64,000 nucleotides of DNA. Origin: Sphingomonas sp. FARSPH. Its GTDB lineage: Bacteria > Pseudomonadota > Alphaproteobacteria > Sphingomonadales > Sphingomonadaceae. The DNA is taken from positions 1,355,001-1,419,000 of the forward strand of contig NZ_CP029985.1 of assembly GCF_003355005.1 (NCBI RefSeq). The letters are read 5' to 3'. The position numbers and the translations under genes are program-made. Below, piece after piece: positions 40,822 through 49,337 of this stretch. How positions within the stretch are numbered: the first letter of the stretch is position 1; every line of letters begins with the position of its first letter. Below the pieces are notes generated by a model that saw nothing but the letters and a program-made list of their open reading frames with translations, did not search any database and had not been told where the DNA came from.

Positions 40822-41526
40822 TCAGCGATAGAAGACGTGGTTGCCGATCATCGCGATCTTGGTGAGGCGGCCACCGGGGCGACGATTCGGCGTGTTGAAG
40901 TACAGCGCCTGCGCGGCGGGGCTGTCCCAGGCCGCGTCCATCGCGACCTTGGCGACGGCGATCGCGGTGCGGTAGCTGGCGCGCGCCTCGTCGATCGAGG
41001 GGATCTGGCCGCCACGTACGAAGGCGAACTGGCCGCGCTGCTTGACGACGGCGCAGACGTCCGACGGGAAGCGGCCCGACTTGGTGCGGTTGATGATGAC
41101 GTTGGCGACGGCGAGCTGGCCGGCGAGCGGTTCGCCCTTCGCCTCGAAATAGATCGCACCGGCGAGGCAGCGCTCGGCGTCGGTGACGTCGCCATTGTCC
41201 TGCGCGGCGACCGCATCGGCCAGCGTGTCGAACTCGTCGTCGGCGGAATCGTCGGTTGCCGCAGCGCCGTTCGCCGTGGTTTGGGTCGGCAGTTGCTGGA
41301 CGAAGAAGGTGGCGGGCTTCGCCGGTTCGGCCTGCGACGCGGGAGCGGCGGCCTGAACGGGAACGATCGCGGGGACCAGGGTGTTGGTATCGGACGGAGT
41401 CGTCTGGGGCGCCGAGACGACCCTGCGATCAAGGTCGGTGGCGCGGCCGGGGGTGCTGTTGCTGAGCAGCCCGACCAGAGAGAAAGTCATCGCCGCGAAG
41501 GTGGCGGCGCGCTGAAGAACGGTCAT
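40822..41526 (-). CDS. cell wall hydrolase, SleB/Hydrolase_2 family
   Basis: A 234-residue exported protein. After a signal-like segment (MTVLQRAATFAAMTFSLVGLL) comes an Ala/Pro-rich linker and then, from about residue 115, a cell-wall hydrolase domain of the SleB type with ERCLAGAIYFEAKGEPLAGQ (catalytic Glu) and AVANVIINRTKSGRFPSDVC, ending ALYFNTPNRRPG. It is predicted to cut peptidoglycan glycan strands in the periplasm. The start at 41524-41526 was taken over an ATG four codons upstream. It follows mmcB's promoter region on the same strand; the 155 bp upstream contain no gene. Confidence 0.88.
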   Translation of the reverse strand: MTVLQRAATFAAMTFSLVGLLSNSTPGRATDLDRRVVSAPQTTPSDTNTLVPAIVPVQAAAPASQAEPAKPATFFVQQLPTQTTANGAAATDDSADDEFDTLADAVAAQDNGDVTDAERCLAGAIYFEAKGEPLAGQLAVANVIINRTKSGRFPSDVCAVVKQRGQFAFVRGGQIPSIDEARASYRTAIAVAKVAMDAAWDSPAAQALYFNTPNRRPGGRLTKIAMIGNHVFYR

Positions 41527-41681
41527 CAACACTATCAATATGCGGTTGGTTCACGGACCCGACCCCCCGAAGGACGTCGCCCGGGCTTCCCCCCGACTGC
41601 GTAACCGGCCCGGATCGCACCCGGACGCAGCACAACGCGCTTAAAACGTTGCGCGCCCGTGCGTCACGGGACTGTCATTCG

Positions 41682-42008
41682 TCAATCGTTCAGGATCGTT
41701 TCAGCGGCGAACCGTTCCGCGTCCGCGATGTCCAGTTCGATCACCCACAGATCGGGGTCGGACGTGCGCCGCCGTCGCCAATAGTCGTCGACAGGGCCGG
41801 ATGGGGTCGAATCGCGCAGCACCGCTGACCCATCCAGGTCGTAGCCATGCTCGATCACGCGCGTCGAACCATCGCGCGCCTCGATCACGATCAGCACGCC
41901 GCCGCCCTGCGCGTCGCCGCGCCCGCGCACCACCGCCATCCCGCCCGCATCGTTGACACGGCGCAGCAGCGCGCCGACCGCGAGGTGCGTCGGCAGCCGC
42001 CCGCTCAT
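41682..42008 (-). CDS. DUF1491 family protein
   Basis: A 108-residue protein of the alphaproteobacterial DUF1491 family, of unknown function. The pattern LPTHLAVGALLRRVNDAGGMAVVRGRGD (here GALLRRVNDAGGMAVVRGRGD, about 13-33), then GGVLIVIEARDGSTRVIEHGYD and the C-terminal DPDLWVIELDIADAERFAAETIL is characteristic. Cytoplasmic. The start at the ATG 42008 follows the thioesterase stop by 13 bp, so it is likely the last gene of the hpf-ptsN-thioesterase transcript. Confidence 0.85.
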   Translation of the reverse strand: MSGRLPTHLAVGALLRRVNDAGGMAVVRGRGDAQGGGVLIVIEARDGSTRVIEHGYDLDGSAVLRDSTPSGPVDDYWRRRRTSDPDLWVIELDIADAERFAAETILND

Positions 42009-42021
42009 GCCGCTCTTTCCT

Positions 42022-42498
42022 TCATGACGGGCGATAGCCCGGCAGGCCCGACAGCGGGATCTGCGATCGCATGAACGTGCCCGTGCCGCGCGCCGCTTCC
42101 TCGCCATCGGCATCGATCAGCCGCGCGTCGGCGACATACACCCGGCGCTTGCCGCTGATCCAGCGCCCCTCCGCCACCACCGGCCCGGCGCGCAGCGGGC
42201 GTGTCAGCAGCAGGTTGAACGCGGTGGTGAGCAGGAAACGATCGGTGACGAGGCTGTTCGCCGCATAGAAAGCGGCATCGTCGAGCATCTTGAAATAGCT
42301 GGTACCGTGGACCGCGCCCGCCGCGTGGAAGTGCCGCTCGTCGAGCGTGAAGCGGATACGCGCGGCGCCGGGGGCGATGATCTCCAGCGTCGAATCGAAC
42401 AGGCGGTTGATCGGCGCGGCGGCATAGAGCGATTCGAGGCTGCGGAAATGCGCCTCCTCCGCCCCACCCGTCGCGTCCGCACCGTCAGGCGGCGTCAT
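42022..42498 (-). CDS. PaaI family hotdog-fold thioesterase
   Basis: A 158-residue hotdog-fold protein. AGAVHGTSYFKMLDDAAFYAANSLV is the PaaI/YiiD motif region, with the HG turn and catalytic Asp in MLDD, followed by TTAFNLLLTRPLRAGPVVAEGRW and a C-terminal GTGTFMRSQIPL. Such enzymes hydrolyse acyl-CoA thioesters; the substrate is not predictable. Its start overlaps the ptsN 3' end by 14 bp. Confidence 0.85.
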   Translation of the reverse strand: MTPPDGADATGGAEEAHFRSLESLYAAAPINRLFDSTLEIIAPGAARIRFTLDERHFHAAGAVHGTSYFKMLDDAAFYAANSLVTDRFLLTTAFNLLLTRPLRAGPVVAEGRWISGKRRVYVADARLIDADGEEAARGTGTFMRSQIPLSGLPGYRPS

Positions 42499-42949
42499 GC
42501 GCCAGCTCGGCGGTGAACAGCGCGTAGAGCGCGTCGGGCGACCCCGCGCCGCGCAACTTGCTCAGAAACGTGCGGTCGCGCAGCCGCCGCGACACGCGCG
42601 CGAGCGCCTTCAGATGCTCCGCGCCTGCATCCTCGGGCGAGAGCAGCAGGAAGATCAGGTCGACTGGCAGATCGTCGACCGCGTCGAACTCGATCGGTTG
42701 CGCCAGGCGCATGAACACGCCGGTGACCGCGTCGAGCCCGGGCAATCGCGCGTGCGGGATGGCGACGCCGCCGCCGAAGCCGGTCGACCCCAGCTTCTCC
42801 CGCGCGGCGAGCCGCTCGGCGACCGACCGCGGATCGATCCCCAACGCCTCGGCCGCGGCGGCGAGCTGCGCGAACAGCGTTTTCTTGTTGGCGACCGCCA
42901 CGTCCGTGTAGACGGCGTCGGGCCGCAGCAGATCACTGAAATCGCTCAT
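42485..42949 (-). CDS. ptsN: PTS IIA-like nitrogen regulatory protein PtsN
   Basis: A 154-residue EIIA(Ntr) protein, the terminal phosphoacceptor of the nitrogen PTS. The phosphorylated histidine sits in GVAIPHARLPGL (around residue 66), with KEKLGSTGFGGG-like REKLGSTGFGGG before it and VDLIFLLLSPEDAGAEHLKALARVS after. It balances potassium transport and sigma-54 or stringent responses in other bacteria. ATG at 42949; a GTG two codons upstream is possible. Directly downstream of hpf, as in many proteobacteria, though rpoN itself is not adjacent. Confidence 0.93.
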   Translation of the reverse strand: MSDFSDLLRPDAVYTDVAVANKKTLFAQLAAAAEALGIDPRSVAERLAAREKLGSTGFGGGVAIPHARLPGLDAVTGVFMRLAQPIEFDAVDDLPVDLIFLLLSPEDAGAEHLKALARVSRRLRDRTFLSKLRGAGSPDALYALFTAELAHDAA

Positions 42950-43008
42950 GCGCACACTCGTCGAAGGCCCCGCCGGGCCCTTAACGAGTCCGGCGGGAGC
43001 GGGAAAGG

Positions 43009-43602
43009 TCAGCTGCCGGCCTGCACCCGCTGGGGCTCTACCCAGCCGATCGTGCCGTCGCCGCGACGATAGACCATGTTGTACGCGCCCGTGCCGGCGT
43101 TGCGGAACAGCAGGGCGGCGGTGTTGCGCAGGTCGAGCATCATCACCGCATCGGACACGCTGGCATCGGGGATGTCGACGCGCGTTTCCGCAACGATCAG
43201 CGGCGCATCACCCGCTTCGTCCTCCGCCGGCTCCTGGAACAGCGTATAGCCGGCGTTGTTGTCGTAACCGCTGTCTTCCTGCAGCTGGACCACCTCGCTC
43301 GCATTGCGATCCTTCAGGCGGCGCGAATAGCGGCGCAGCTGCTTGTCGATCTTCTCGGCCGCGCCGTCGAAGGCGAGGTGGGCGTCCTGCGCCTCGTGAC
43401 GTCCTTTCAGCACCAGGCCGCGTGTCACGTGCATGACGATGTCGCACTTGAACCCGACATCGTGCGGCCCCTTGCCGAACGTCACTTCGGCCGACAGCGC
43501 GCGGGCGAAATATTTCGTGGCGATACCCTGAAGCCGGTCGCTCACATGATCCTTGAGCGCGTCGCCGGTGGCGACCTGGTGACCAGAAATCCGGATATCC
43601 AT
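43009..43602 (-). CDS. hpf: long ribosome hibernation promotion factor
   Basis: A 197-residue long-form HPF. The N-terminal S30AE domain (MDIRISGHQVATGDALKDHV to about residue 105) binds the decoding centre, and a C-terminal dimerisation domain (about 135-190), with ETRVDIPDASVSDAVMMLDLRNTAALLFRNAGTG cited here as SDAVMMLDLRNTAALLF, produces 100S ribosomes in stationary phase. The ATG at 43602 has GGAG six bases upstream; an ATG four codons earlier lacks it. It is followed by ptsN. Confidence 0.94.
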   Translation of the reverse strand: MDIRISGHQVATGDALKDHVSDRLQGIATKYFARALSAEVTFGKGPHDVGFKCDIVMHVTRGLVLKGRHEAQDAHLAFDGAAEKIDKQLRRYSRRLKDRNASEVVQLQEDSGYDNNAGYTLFQEPAEDEAGDAPLIVAETRVDIPDASVSDAVMMLDLRNTAALLFRNAGTGAYNMVYRRGDGTIGWVEPQRVQAGS

Positions 43603-43657
43603 CGTGTTCTCCATGCTGTTGGGGCCGGCCTGTTGGCCTTCGCCCGGGGGTGATTCT

Positions 43658-44350
43658 TCAAGCGGGCGATCCGACCTCCCACAGCGGATTGTCCAGCGTA
43701 GCAACAAAGGCTGCGTGCACGGCAAGTTCCGCCGGCGGTGCGGCGAAGTGCCGCGGCGGCCGGACGATGCTGGGCCGGCGCGCGCCCGTCGTGGCGTCGT
43801 TATCGGCGATCACCTCGCTGACGAGGCCGAGCCCGATCTGCCGCCCGCCCATCAGCTCGACATAGACCTGCGCCAGCAATTGCGCGTCGAGCAGCGCGCC
43901 GTGCAGCACGCGATGCGACCGGTCGACGCCGAATCGCGAGCACAAAGCATCGAGCGTATGCTTCGCACCCGGATGCCGTTGCCGCGCGATCGCCAATGTG
44001 TCGATCATTCGGCTGGTGCACACCGGGTCACGGCCGCAGCGACTGAGCTCGCCGTTGATGAAGCTGAAATCGAAGCCGGCGTTGTGCGCGACGAGCGGCG
44101 CATCGCCGATGAAGTCGAGCAGTTCGTGCACCATCGCGCCGAACAGCGGCTTGTCGGCCAGGAAGGCGTCCGAAATGCCGTGCACCGCCTGCGCCTCCGC
44201 GGGCATGCTGCGTTCGGGATGGTAATAAGCGTGGAAGGTGCGGCCCGTCTCGACGCGGTTGACCAGCTCGACGCAGCCGATCTCGACGAGGCGGTCGCCC
44301 CCGGCGAAGCTGAGGCCGGTGGTTTCGGTGTCGAACACGATCTCGCGCAT
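43658..44350 (-). CDS. dnaQ: DNA polymerase III epsilon subunit
   Basis: A 230-residue 3'-5' proofreading exonuclease. Exo I is VFDTETTGLS with Asp7 and Glu9, Exo II is APLVAHNAGFDFSFINGELS, and the HxAxxD-type Exo III is HGALLDAQLLAQVYVEL. The C-terminal tail that binds the polymerase subunit is short. ATG at 44350 follows directly from the conserved start MREIVFDTET. First downstream member after coaE in a leftward run of housekeeping genes; seven bases separate the two. Confidence 0.95.
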   Translation of the reverse strand: MREIVFDTETTGLSFAGGDRLVEIGCVELVNRVETGRTFHAYYHPERSMPAEAQAVHGISDAFLADKPLFGAMVHELLDFIGDAPLVAHNAGFDFSFINGELSRCGRDPVCTSRMIDTLAIARQRHPGAKHTLDALCSRFGVDRSHRVLHGALLDAQLLAQVYVELMGGRQIGLGLVSEVIADNDATTGARRPSIVRPPRHFAAPPAELAVHAAFVATLDNPLWEVGSPA

Positions 44351-44357
44351 CGGGACG

Positions 44358-44954
44358 TTATCCGCCCGCGCGCGCCCGCATGCAAGCGAGGACATCGCGC
44401 ACCGCGCCGCGCGTCGCATCCAGGCCACCGCCGGTCGGGATGACGAAGTCGGCCCGCGCGCGTTTTTGCGCATCGGGCATCTGCCGCGCGAGGATCGCGT
44501 CGAACTTCGCCGCGCTCATCCCCGCGCGCGCGAGCACGCGGGCGCGCTGGACGTCGGCGGGGGCGGAGACGACCGCGACCGCATCCACGCCCGCATCGCC
44601 GCCCGTCTCGAACAGCAGCGGCACGTCGAGCACGACGACGGGCGCGTCGGCATGGGCGGCGAGGAAATCGGTCCGCTCGGCCGCGACCGCGGGGTGCACG
44701 ATCCCCTCCAGCCGTTTCATCGCGGCGTCATCGCCCAGCACCGCACGGCCCAGCGCGGCGCGATCGACGCCATCGGGGCCGGTCGTCCCGGGAAACGCCG
44801 CCTCGATCGCCGCGACCACGCCGCCGCCCGGTCCCTGCAGCCGGTGGACCGCCGCATCCGCGTCGAACACCGGCACGCCCTCGTCTGCGAACATCTCCGC
44901 GACGGTCGACTTGCCCATGCCGATCGACCCGGTCAGGCCGAGCAGCAGCGTCAT
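44358..44954 (-). CDS. coaE: dephospho-CoA kinase
   Basis: A 198-residue P-loop kinase for the final step of CoA synthesis. GLTGSIGMGKST at 6-17 is the ATP-binding loop, with VFDADAAVHRL, HPAVAAER and VVLDVPLLFETG typical of CoaE. Its ATG overlaps the aroE stop by 4 bp. The maf-aroE-coaE-dnaQ order is common next to the alphaproteobacterial origin. Confidence 0.96.
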   Translation of the reverse strand: MTLLLGLTGSIGMGKSTVAEMFADEGVPVFDADAAVHRLQGPGGGVVAAIEAAFPGTTGPDGVDRAALGRAVLGDDAAMKRLEGIVHPAVAAERTDFLAAHADAPVVVLDVPLLFETGGDAGVDAVAVVSAPADVQRARVLARAGMSAAKFDAILARQMPDAQKRARADFVIPTGGGLDATRGAVRDVLACMRARAGG

Positions 44955-45769
44955 GCCGTCAACAGCGCGCGCAGATCCTCGTCGCGGTCGCGCGGCGGCG
45001 CGGCGCCGAAGAACAATTCGAACGCCAGCGCTGCCTGGCCGATCAGCATCTCCAGCCCGTCGACCGTCTCCAGCCCGCGATCGTTCGCCTGCACGAGGAG
45101 GTCCGTCTCCAGCGGCGAGTAGATGATGTCGTAGACGATCGCATCCGCGCCAAGCGGCGTGAGGTCGATGGCGAGCGGGGGCTGTCCCGCCATGCCGAGC
45201 GTGCTGGCATTGACCAGAAGGCTGGTGTCGGGCGCGACCGGGTGGGTGAGGGGGCGCGCCTGCCCCTTCAGCCCGAAGCTCGCGAGCAGCGCCCCGGCCT
45301 TCAGCGTGTTGCGGTTCATCACCGTCACCGGCCCGACGCCCATCCGCGCGAGCGCGAACAGCACCGCGCGCGCCGCACCGCCCGCACCGATCACCGTCAC
45401 CGGTTTCCCCGCCAGGTCGAACCCGGCGAGCGGCGCGTAGAAGCCGCCCGCATCGGTGTTGGTGCCGACCACGCCGCCATCCTCGACGCGGATCACCGTA
45501 TTGATCGCACCGATCCCGCCGCGCACGTCCCCGCGATCCTCGACATGGTCGAGCGCGGCGATCTTGTGCGGCATCGTGACGTTGCACCCGCGCCACGCCG
45601 GATCGGCGCGGCGCTCCGTGAAGAAGGCGGGCAGTTCGTCCGCCGTCACCAAGGTCTTGCGATAGTCCGCCTCGAGGCCCAGCGCGTCGAGCCAGAAGCC
45701 GTGGATCACGGGCGATTTGGACTGGGCGATCGGATCGCCGATCACCTCGGCATAGGGCGTGGCGGTCAT
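44951..45769 (-). CDS. aroE: shikimate dehydrogenase
   Basis: A 272-residue enzyme reducing 3-dehydroshikimate with NADPH in aromatic amino-acid synthesis. The substrate site is PIAQSKSPVIHGFW and GCNVTMPHKIAAL with the catalytic lysine; the NADP-binding turn is VIGAGGAARAVLFAL. The terminal GLEMLIGQAALAFELFFG is also typical. Starts and ends in 4-bp overlaps with maf and coaE respectively. Confidence 0.96.
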   Translation of the reverse strand: MTATPYAEVIGDPIAQSKSPVIHGFWLDALGLEADYRKTLVTADELPAFFTERRADPAWRGCNVTMPHKIAALDHVEDRGDVRGGIGAINTVIRVEDGGVVGTNTDAGGFYAPLAGFDLAGKPVTVIGAGGAARAVLFALARMGVGPVTVMNRNTLKAGALLASFGLKGQARPLTHPVAPDTSLLVNASTLGMAGQPPLAIDLTPLGADAIVYDIIYSPLETDLLVQANDRGLETVDGLEMLIGQAALAFELFFGAAPPRDRDEDLRALLTA

Positions 45770-46356
45770 GACGGCATCACCTTGCGAACCCGCAGATAGT
45801 CGAGCACGGCGAGCAACGGCAGGCCGAGCACGGTGAACTGGCTGCCCTCGATCCGCGCGAACAATTGCGCGCCCGGCCCCTCGATCCGATAACAGCCGAC
45901 GCAGCCGCTGATCGCGGGCCATTCCTGGCCCAGATACTGGTCGATGAACGCGGGCGAGAGCGGCCGGACGTGCATCTTCGCCGCCTCGACATGCCGCCAC
46001 ACCGGGCGACCGCCCTCGGCGATCACCGCCGCGCTCCACAGATGATGCACGCTGCCGCTCATCCGCGCGAGATGATCGGCGGCCTCGTCCCGGCTGGTGG
46101 GCTTGTCGAGCAGGCTGCCGTCGGCGAGCGCGACGACGCTGTCGCTGCCCAGCACCAGCCGCTCGGGCGCGCGCATGGACACTTTGATCGCCTTCAGCTC
46201 GGCGAGCGCATCGGCAAGGTCGCGCGCCTTGAGGCCAGCGAGGCTCGCCTTGGCGGCGTCTTCGTCGACGCCTGCGGCGGTCGCCTCGAACGGCACCCCC
46301 GCCGCGGTCAGCATCGCGCGCCGCGAGGCGCTCTGGGAAGCGAGGAGAAGGGTCAT
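45766..46356 (-). CDS. maf: Maf-type nucleoside triphosphate pyrophosphatase
   Basis: A 196-residue Maf/YceF protein that hydrolyses non-canonical nucleoside triphosphates. LLLASQSASRRAMLTAAGVPFE is the family N-terminus (here LASQSASRRAMLTAAG), LGSDSVVALADGSLLDKP carries the catalytic Asp, and the C-terminal GCVGCYRIEGPGAQLFARIEG (here YRIEGPGAQLFARIEG) is conserved. A 4-bp overlap joins it to aroE. A 71-bp gap separates it from ppsR. Confidence 0.93.
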   Translation of the reverse strand: MTLLLASQSASRRAMLTAAGVPFEATAAGVDEDAAKASLAGLKARDLADALAELKAIKVSMRAPERLVLGSDSVVALADGSLLDKPTSRDEAADHLARMSGSVHHLWSAAVIAEGGRPVWRHVEAAKMHVRPLSPAFIDQYLGQEWPAISGCVGCYRIEGPGAQLFARIEGSQFTVLGLPLLAVLDYLRVRKVMPS

Positions 46357-46427
46357 GGGACGGGTTTAGGCGGGACAGACCCGATTTCGAAGCCCCTTCC
46401 TTTCCCTCCCGAAAGCGAGAGGGGAGC

Positions 46428-47240
46428 CTATCCGCCCACCTTGCGCTCGTTCGCCAGCGCGATGATCGCCGCCGCCGTCTCCTCGATCGACCGGCGCGTT
46501 ACGTCGATCACCGGCCAGCCATTGTCGGCGAACATCCGCCGCGCATAGGCGATCTCGCGCGTCACCGCCTGTTCCTCGACATAGGGCGTGTCGGGCTGCT
46601 GGTTGAGCGAGAGCAGGCGGTTGCGGCGGATCTGGATCAGCCGGTCGGCGCTGGTCGTCAGCCCGACGACGAGCGGCCGGGTGAGCGCGAACAGGCTCCT
46701 GGGCGGGGGGCTTTCGACGACGATCGGAATGTTCGCGGTCTTCCATCCGCGATTGGCGAGGTAGATCGACGTCGGCGTCTTCGACGATCGCGACACGCCC
46801 GCGAGCACGATATCGGCCTCTTCCCAATCCTCGTGCGCGATGCCGTCGTCGTGCGCTATCGTCCACTGGATCGCATCGACGCGCGCGAAATAGGCCGCAT
46901 CGAGCGCATGCTGGCGGCCCGGCCGCGCCTTCGCCTGCTGGCCGAGCAGCCCGGACAGCGCATCGTTGACCGGGTCGAGCGGCGCGACCGCAGGCAGGCC
47001 GAGCGCGAGGCAGCGCTGTTCCAGGTTGCGCCGCGTCGCCGGATTGACGAGCGTGAAGATGACGAGGCCGGGATTTTGCGCGATTTCCTGCAGGATGCGC
47101 TCCAGATGCGCCTCGGTCCGCACCATCGGCCAGAAATGCCGCACCGTCTCGACGTCGTCATATTGCGCGAGCGCAGCCTTGGCGATGTTCTCCAGCGTCT
47201 CGCCCGTCGAATCCGACAGCAGGTGGAGGTGGAGGCGCAT
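46428..47240 (-). CDS. ppsR: pyruvate, water dikinase regulatory protein (DUF299)
   Basis: A 270-residue DUF299 protein, a bifunctional ADP-dependent kinase and phosphorylase that controls PEP synthase or pyruvate-phosphate dikinase. HLHLLSDSTGETLENIAKAAL starts the protein (cited from LHLLSDSTGETLENIAKA) and the P-loop-like GVSRSSKTPTSIYLANRG lies near residue 155. Start at one of two adjacent ATGs. It is the gene to the left of the putative origin; the Caulobacter counterpart (RP001-type) flanks oriC in the same way, facing hemE. Confidence 0.92.
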   Translation of the reverse strand: MRLHLHLLSDSTGETLENIAKAALAQYDDVETVRHFWPMVRTEAHLERILQEIAQNPGLVIFTLVNPATRRNLEQRCLALGLPAVAPLDPVNDALSGLLGQQAKARPGRQHALDAAYFARVDAIQWTIAHDDGIAHEDWEEADIVLAGVSRSSKTPTSIYLANRGWKTANIPIVVESPPPRSLFALTRPLVVGLTTSADRLIQIRRNRLLSLNQQPDTPYVEEQAVTREIAYARRMFADNGWPVIDVTRRSIEETAAAIIALANERKVGG

Positions 47241-47284
47241 CATTGTGCGTGCTGCCGCGACGATCACATCCGAACACCTTCGTC

Positions 47285-47380
47285 CGTCATTCCCGCGAAG
47301 GCGGGAATCCAGACACGCTGACCATCGGGCAAGCGCCGCACCCGCCGCGTGTCTGGATCCCCGCCTTCGCGGGGATGACG
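47285..47380. repeat. 96-bp BIME-like inverted repeat, unit B
   Basis: Starts CGTCATTCCCGCGAAGGCGG and ends with GCGGGGATGACG. Arms are inverted near-copies, each with an inner palindrome. Same length and ends as units A and C. It lies between ppsR and the DnaA-box cluster. Confidence 0.85.
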
Positions 47381-47719
47381 TCGGATGACAAAATTGGCGC
47401 GCCGATCCGCCCCCCGGCACCGATCTGTGGACAACATGGGGACAATCGATAGGGCAACTCGCCGACCCGGCCAAGCGACCCCGCCGCGGTGGAAAAGCCG
47501 CATTTCATCCACATCCGCATCCACAGGGCGCAAAGTTATCCACAGCCTGTGGAAGCCGGGCATGCGTCTCACCGAATCGACGCGGAATCGGCGATCCTTG
47601 CCGGTCAAGCTGTGGGTGATTACGGGACAAAGCGCTTTATCCCGTTACCCACGTGCCAACCACTTCATCATCCTCTTTCAAGAATCTTCTTATTTAGGAA
47701 GAAGGCCCTGTCTGAACCT
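47381..47719. other. oriC: putative chromosomal replication origin (oriC)
   Basis: The ppsR-hemE gap holds a perfect DnaA box TTATCCACA (47536-47544) and several near matches: TGTGGACAA (47426-47434), TCATCCACA (47505-47513), GCATCCACA (47517-47525), TGTGGAAGC (47548), TGTGGGTGA (47611) and TGTGAACAA (47719-47727). Three CcrM-type GANTC sites lie at 47574, 47585 and 47682. An AT-rich stretch with the dyad CTTCTT...AAGAAG (about 47672-47702) could be the unwinding element. Caulobacter oriC lies between hemE and a DUF299 gene. Divergent gene polarity and nearby parAB/parS agree. No gene is seen here. Confidence 0.75.
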
Positions 47720-48748
47720 GTGAACAAGCCGCTACTCGCGACGCTGAAGGGCGTGCGGCAGCCCGTCCCCCCGATCTGGCTGATGCGGCAGGCGGGCCGG
47801 TATCTGCCCGAATATCGCGCGCTCAGGGCAGAGAAGGGCGGTTTCCTTGCGCTCGCCACCGATCCGGTCGCGGCGGCGGAGGTGACGGTGCAGCCGATCC
47901 GCCGCTTCGGCTTCGACGGCGCGATCCTGTTCTCGGACATCCTGATGGTCCCTTGGGCACTGGGCCAGGACCTTACCTTCGGGCCGGGCGAGGGACCGCG
48001 GCTCAGCCCGCCGCTGGTCGACGCCGCGCTCGGGGCGCTGGCGCGCGTGCCCGAACGGCTGGAGCCCGTCTATGCGACCGTTGCGCGCGTCGCGGCGATG
48101 CTGCCCGCCGAGACGACCTTCCTGGGCTTTGCCGGCTCTCCCTGGACCGTCGCGACCTACATGGTGGCGGGGCAGGGGTCGAAGGACCAGAGCGAGACGC
48201 GCGCCTTCGCCTATCGCGACCCCGCCGGCTTCGGCGCGATCATCGACGCGATCGTCGCCACCACGATCGACTATCTCGCGCGCCAGATCGAAAACGGCGT
48301 CGCGGCGGTGCAACTGTTCGACAGCTGGGCGGGGTCGCTGTCGCCCGACCAGTTCGAACGCTGGGTGATCGCACCCAATGCGGGAATCGTCGCGGGGCTG
48401 CGCGCGCGTTGCCCCGATGCGTGCATCATCGGCTTTCCCAAGGGAATCGGCGGCAAGCTGCCCGCCTATGCGCGGGAGACCGGGGTCGACGCGATCGGGC
48501 TGGACGAGACGGTCGATCCGGCCTGGGCGGACGCAATGCTGCCCCCTGGCATGCCGGTGCAGGGCAATCTCGATCCGCTCGCATTGCTGGCCGGGGGCGC
48601 GGCGCTCGACGCGGGGATCGACCGCGTGCTCGCCGCCTTTCCGGACCGGTCGCACGTCTTCAACCTCGGCCATGGCATCGGCCAGCACACGCCGATCGCG
48701 CATGTCGAGCGGCTGGTCGCGCGGGTGAGGGGCGGGGCGTCGGCCTGA
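47720..48748 (+). CDS. hemE: uroporphyrinogen decarboxylase
   Basis: A 342-residue HemE that decarboxylates uroporphyrinogen III to coproporphyrinogen III. The N-terminal PIWLMRQAGRYLPEYR is diagnostic, with FSDILMVPWALGQDLTF, FAGSPWTVATYMVAG and the C-terminal FNLGHGIGQHTPIAHVE. The start is GTG at 47720, the first sensible codon before NKPLLATLKG. It is the first gene to the right of the putative origin; a DnaA-box-like sequence overlaps its start codon. Confidence 0.96.
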   Translation: MNKPLLATLKGVRQPVPPIWLMRQAGRYLPEYRALRAEKGGFLALATDPVAAAEVTVQPIRRFGFDGAILFSDILMVPWALGQDLTFGPGEGPRLSPPLVDAALGALARVPERLEPVYATVARVAAMLPAETTFLGFAGSPWTVATYMVAGQGSKDQSETRAFAYRDPAGFGAIIDAIVATTIDYLARQIENGVAAVQLFDSWAGSLSPDQFERWVIAPNAGIVAGLRARCPDACIIGFPKGIGGKLPAYARETGVDAIGLDETVDPAWADAMLPPGMPVQGNLDPLALLAGGAALDAGIDRVLAAFPDRSHVFNLGHGIGQHTPIAHVERLVARVRGGASA

Positions 48749-48762
48749 ATCGTCGCCTGGTT

Positions 48763-48858
48763 CGTCATGCCGGACTTGTTCCTGCATCCACCCGTCCGCA
48801 TACACCGCGGCCACACGATGCACAGCAACGTGGATGCCGGAACCAGTCCGGCATGACG
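48763..48858. repeat. 96-bp BIME-like inverted repeat, unit C
   Basis: Starts CGTCATGCCGGACT and ends AGTCCGGCATGACG; arms of about 29 nt are inverted near-copies. Same length and CGTCAT/ATGACG ends as units A and B but with a different core (GCCGG instead of CCCGC). It occupies the hemE-hemJ gap. Confidence 0.85.
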
Positions 48859-48876
48859 AGGTAAGGACACCGATCG

Positions 48877-49323
48877 ATGGACTGGCTGCAGACGCACTAC
48901 CTCTGGCTCGTCGCCGCGCACGTCATCCTCGTCATCTTTTGGATGGCCGGCCTGTTCATGCTGCCGCGCTACCTCGTCTATCACCAGGAGGCGATCGTCG
49001 CCGGCCGCGGCGACGAGGCGGCGTTATGGGTGGAGCGCGAGGGCAAGATCCGCCGCATCATCCTGACCCCGGCGATGATCGGCGTGTGGCTGCTCGGTCT
49101 GACGCTGGCGACGATCAGCCAGCAATGGGGCGCGGGGTGGCTGCACGCCAAGCTGCTGCTCGTGCTGCTGCTGTCGGGCTATCACGGCTGGGCAGTCGGC
49201 TATGCGAAGCGGCTGGCGCGGGGCGAGATGCGGCTGAGCGGCAGGACCCTGCGCCTGGTCAACGAAGTGCCCGCCTCGCTCGGCATTGCCATCGTCGTGC
49301 TCGCATTCGTCAAACCGTTTTGA
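48877..49323 (+). CDS. hemJ: protoporphyrinogen oxidase HemJ
   Basis: A 148-residue membrane protein with four hydrophobic helices. The essential motif positions are seen in HVILVIFWMAGLFMLPRYLVYHQE (cited as FWMAGLFMLPRYLVYHQ; its His is near residue 36) and LHAKLLLVLLLSGYHGWAVGYAK with the second His/Lys pair. HemJ oxidises protoporphyrinogen IX in bacteria lacking HemG and HemY. Its position after hemE fits the heme pathway. A duplicated non-coding element and rho follow. Confidence 0.93.
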   Translation: MDWLQTHYLWLVAAHVILVIFWMAGLFMLPRYLVYHQEAIVAGRGDEAALWVEREGKIRRIILTPAMIGVWLLGLTLATISQQWGAGWLHAKLLLVLLLSGYHGWAVGYAKRLARGEMRLSGRTLRLVNEVPASLGIAIVVLAFVKPF

Positions 49324-49337
49324 CCACGGTTGTGCTG

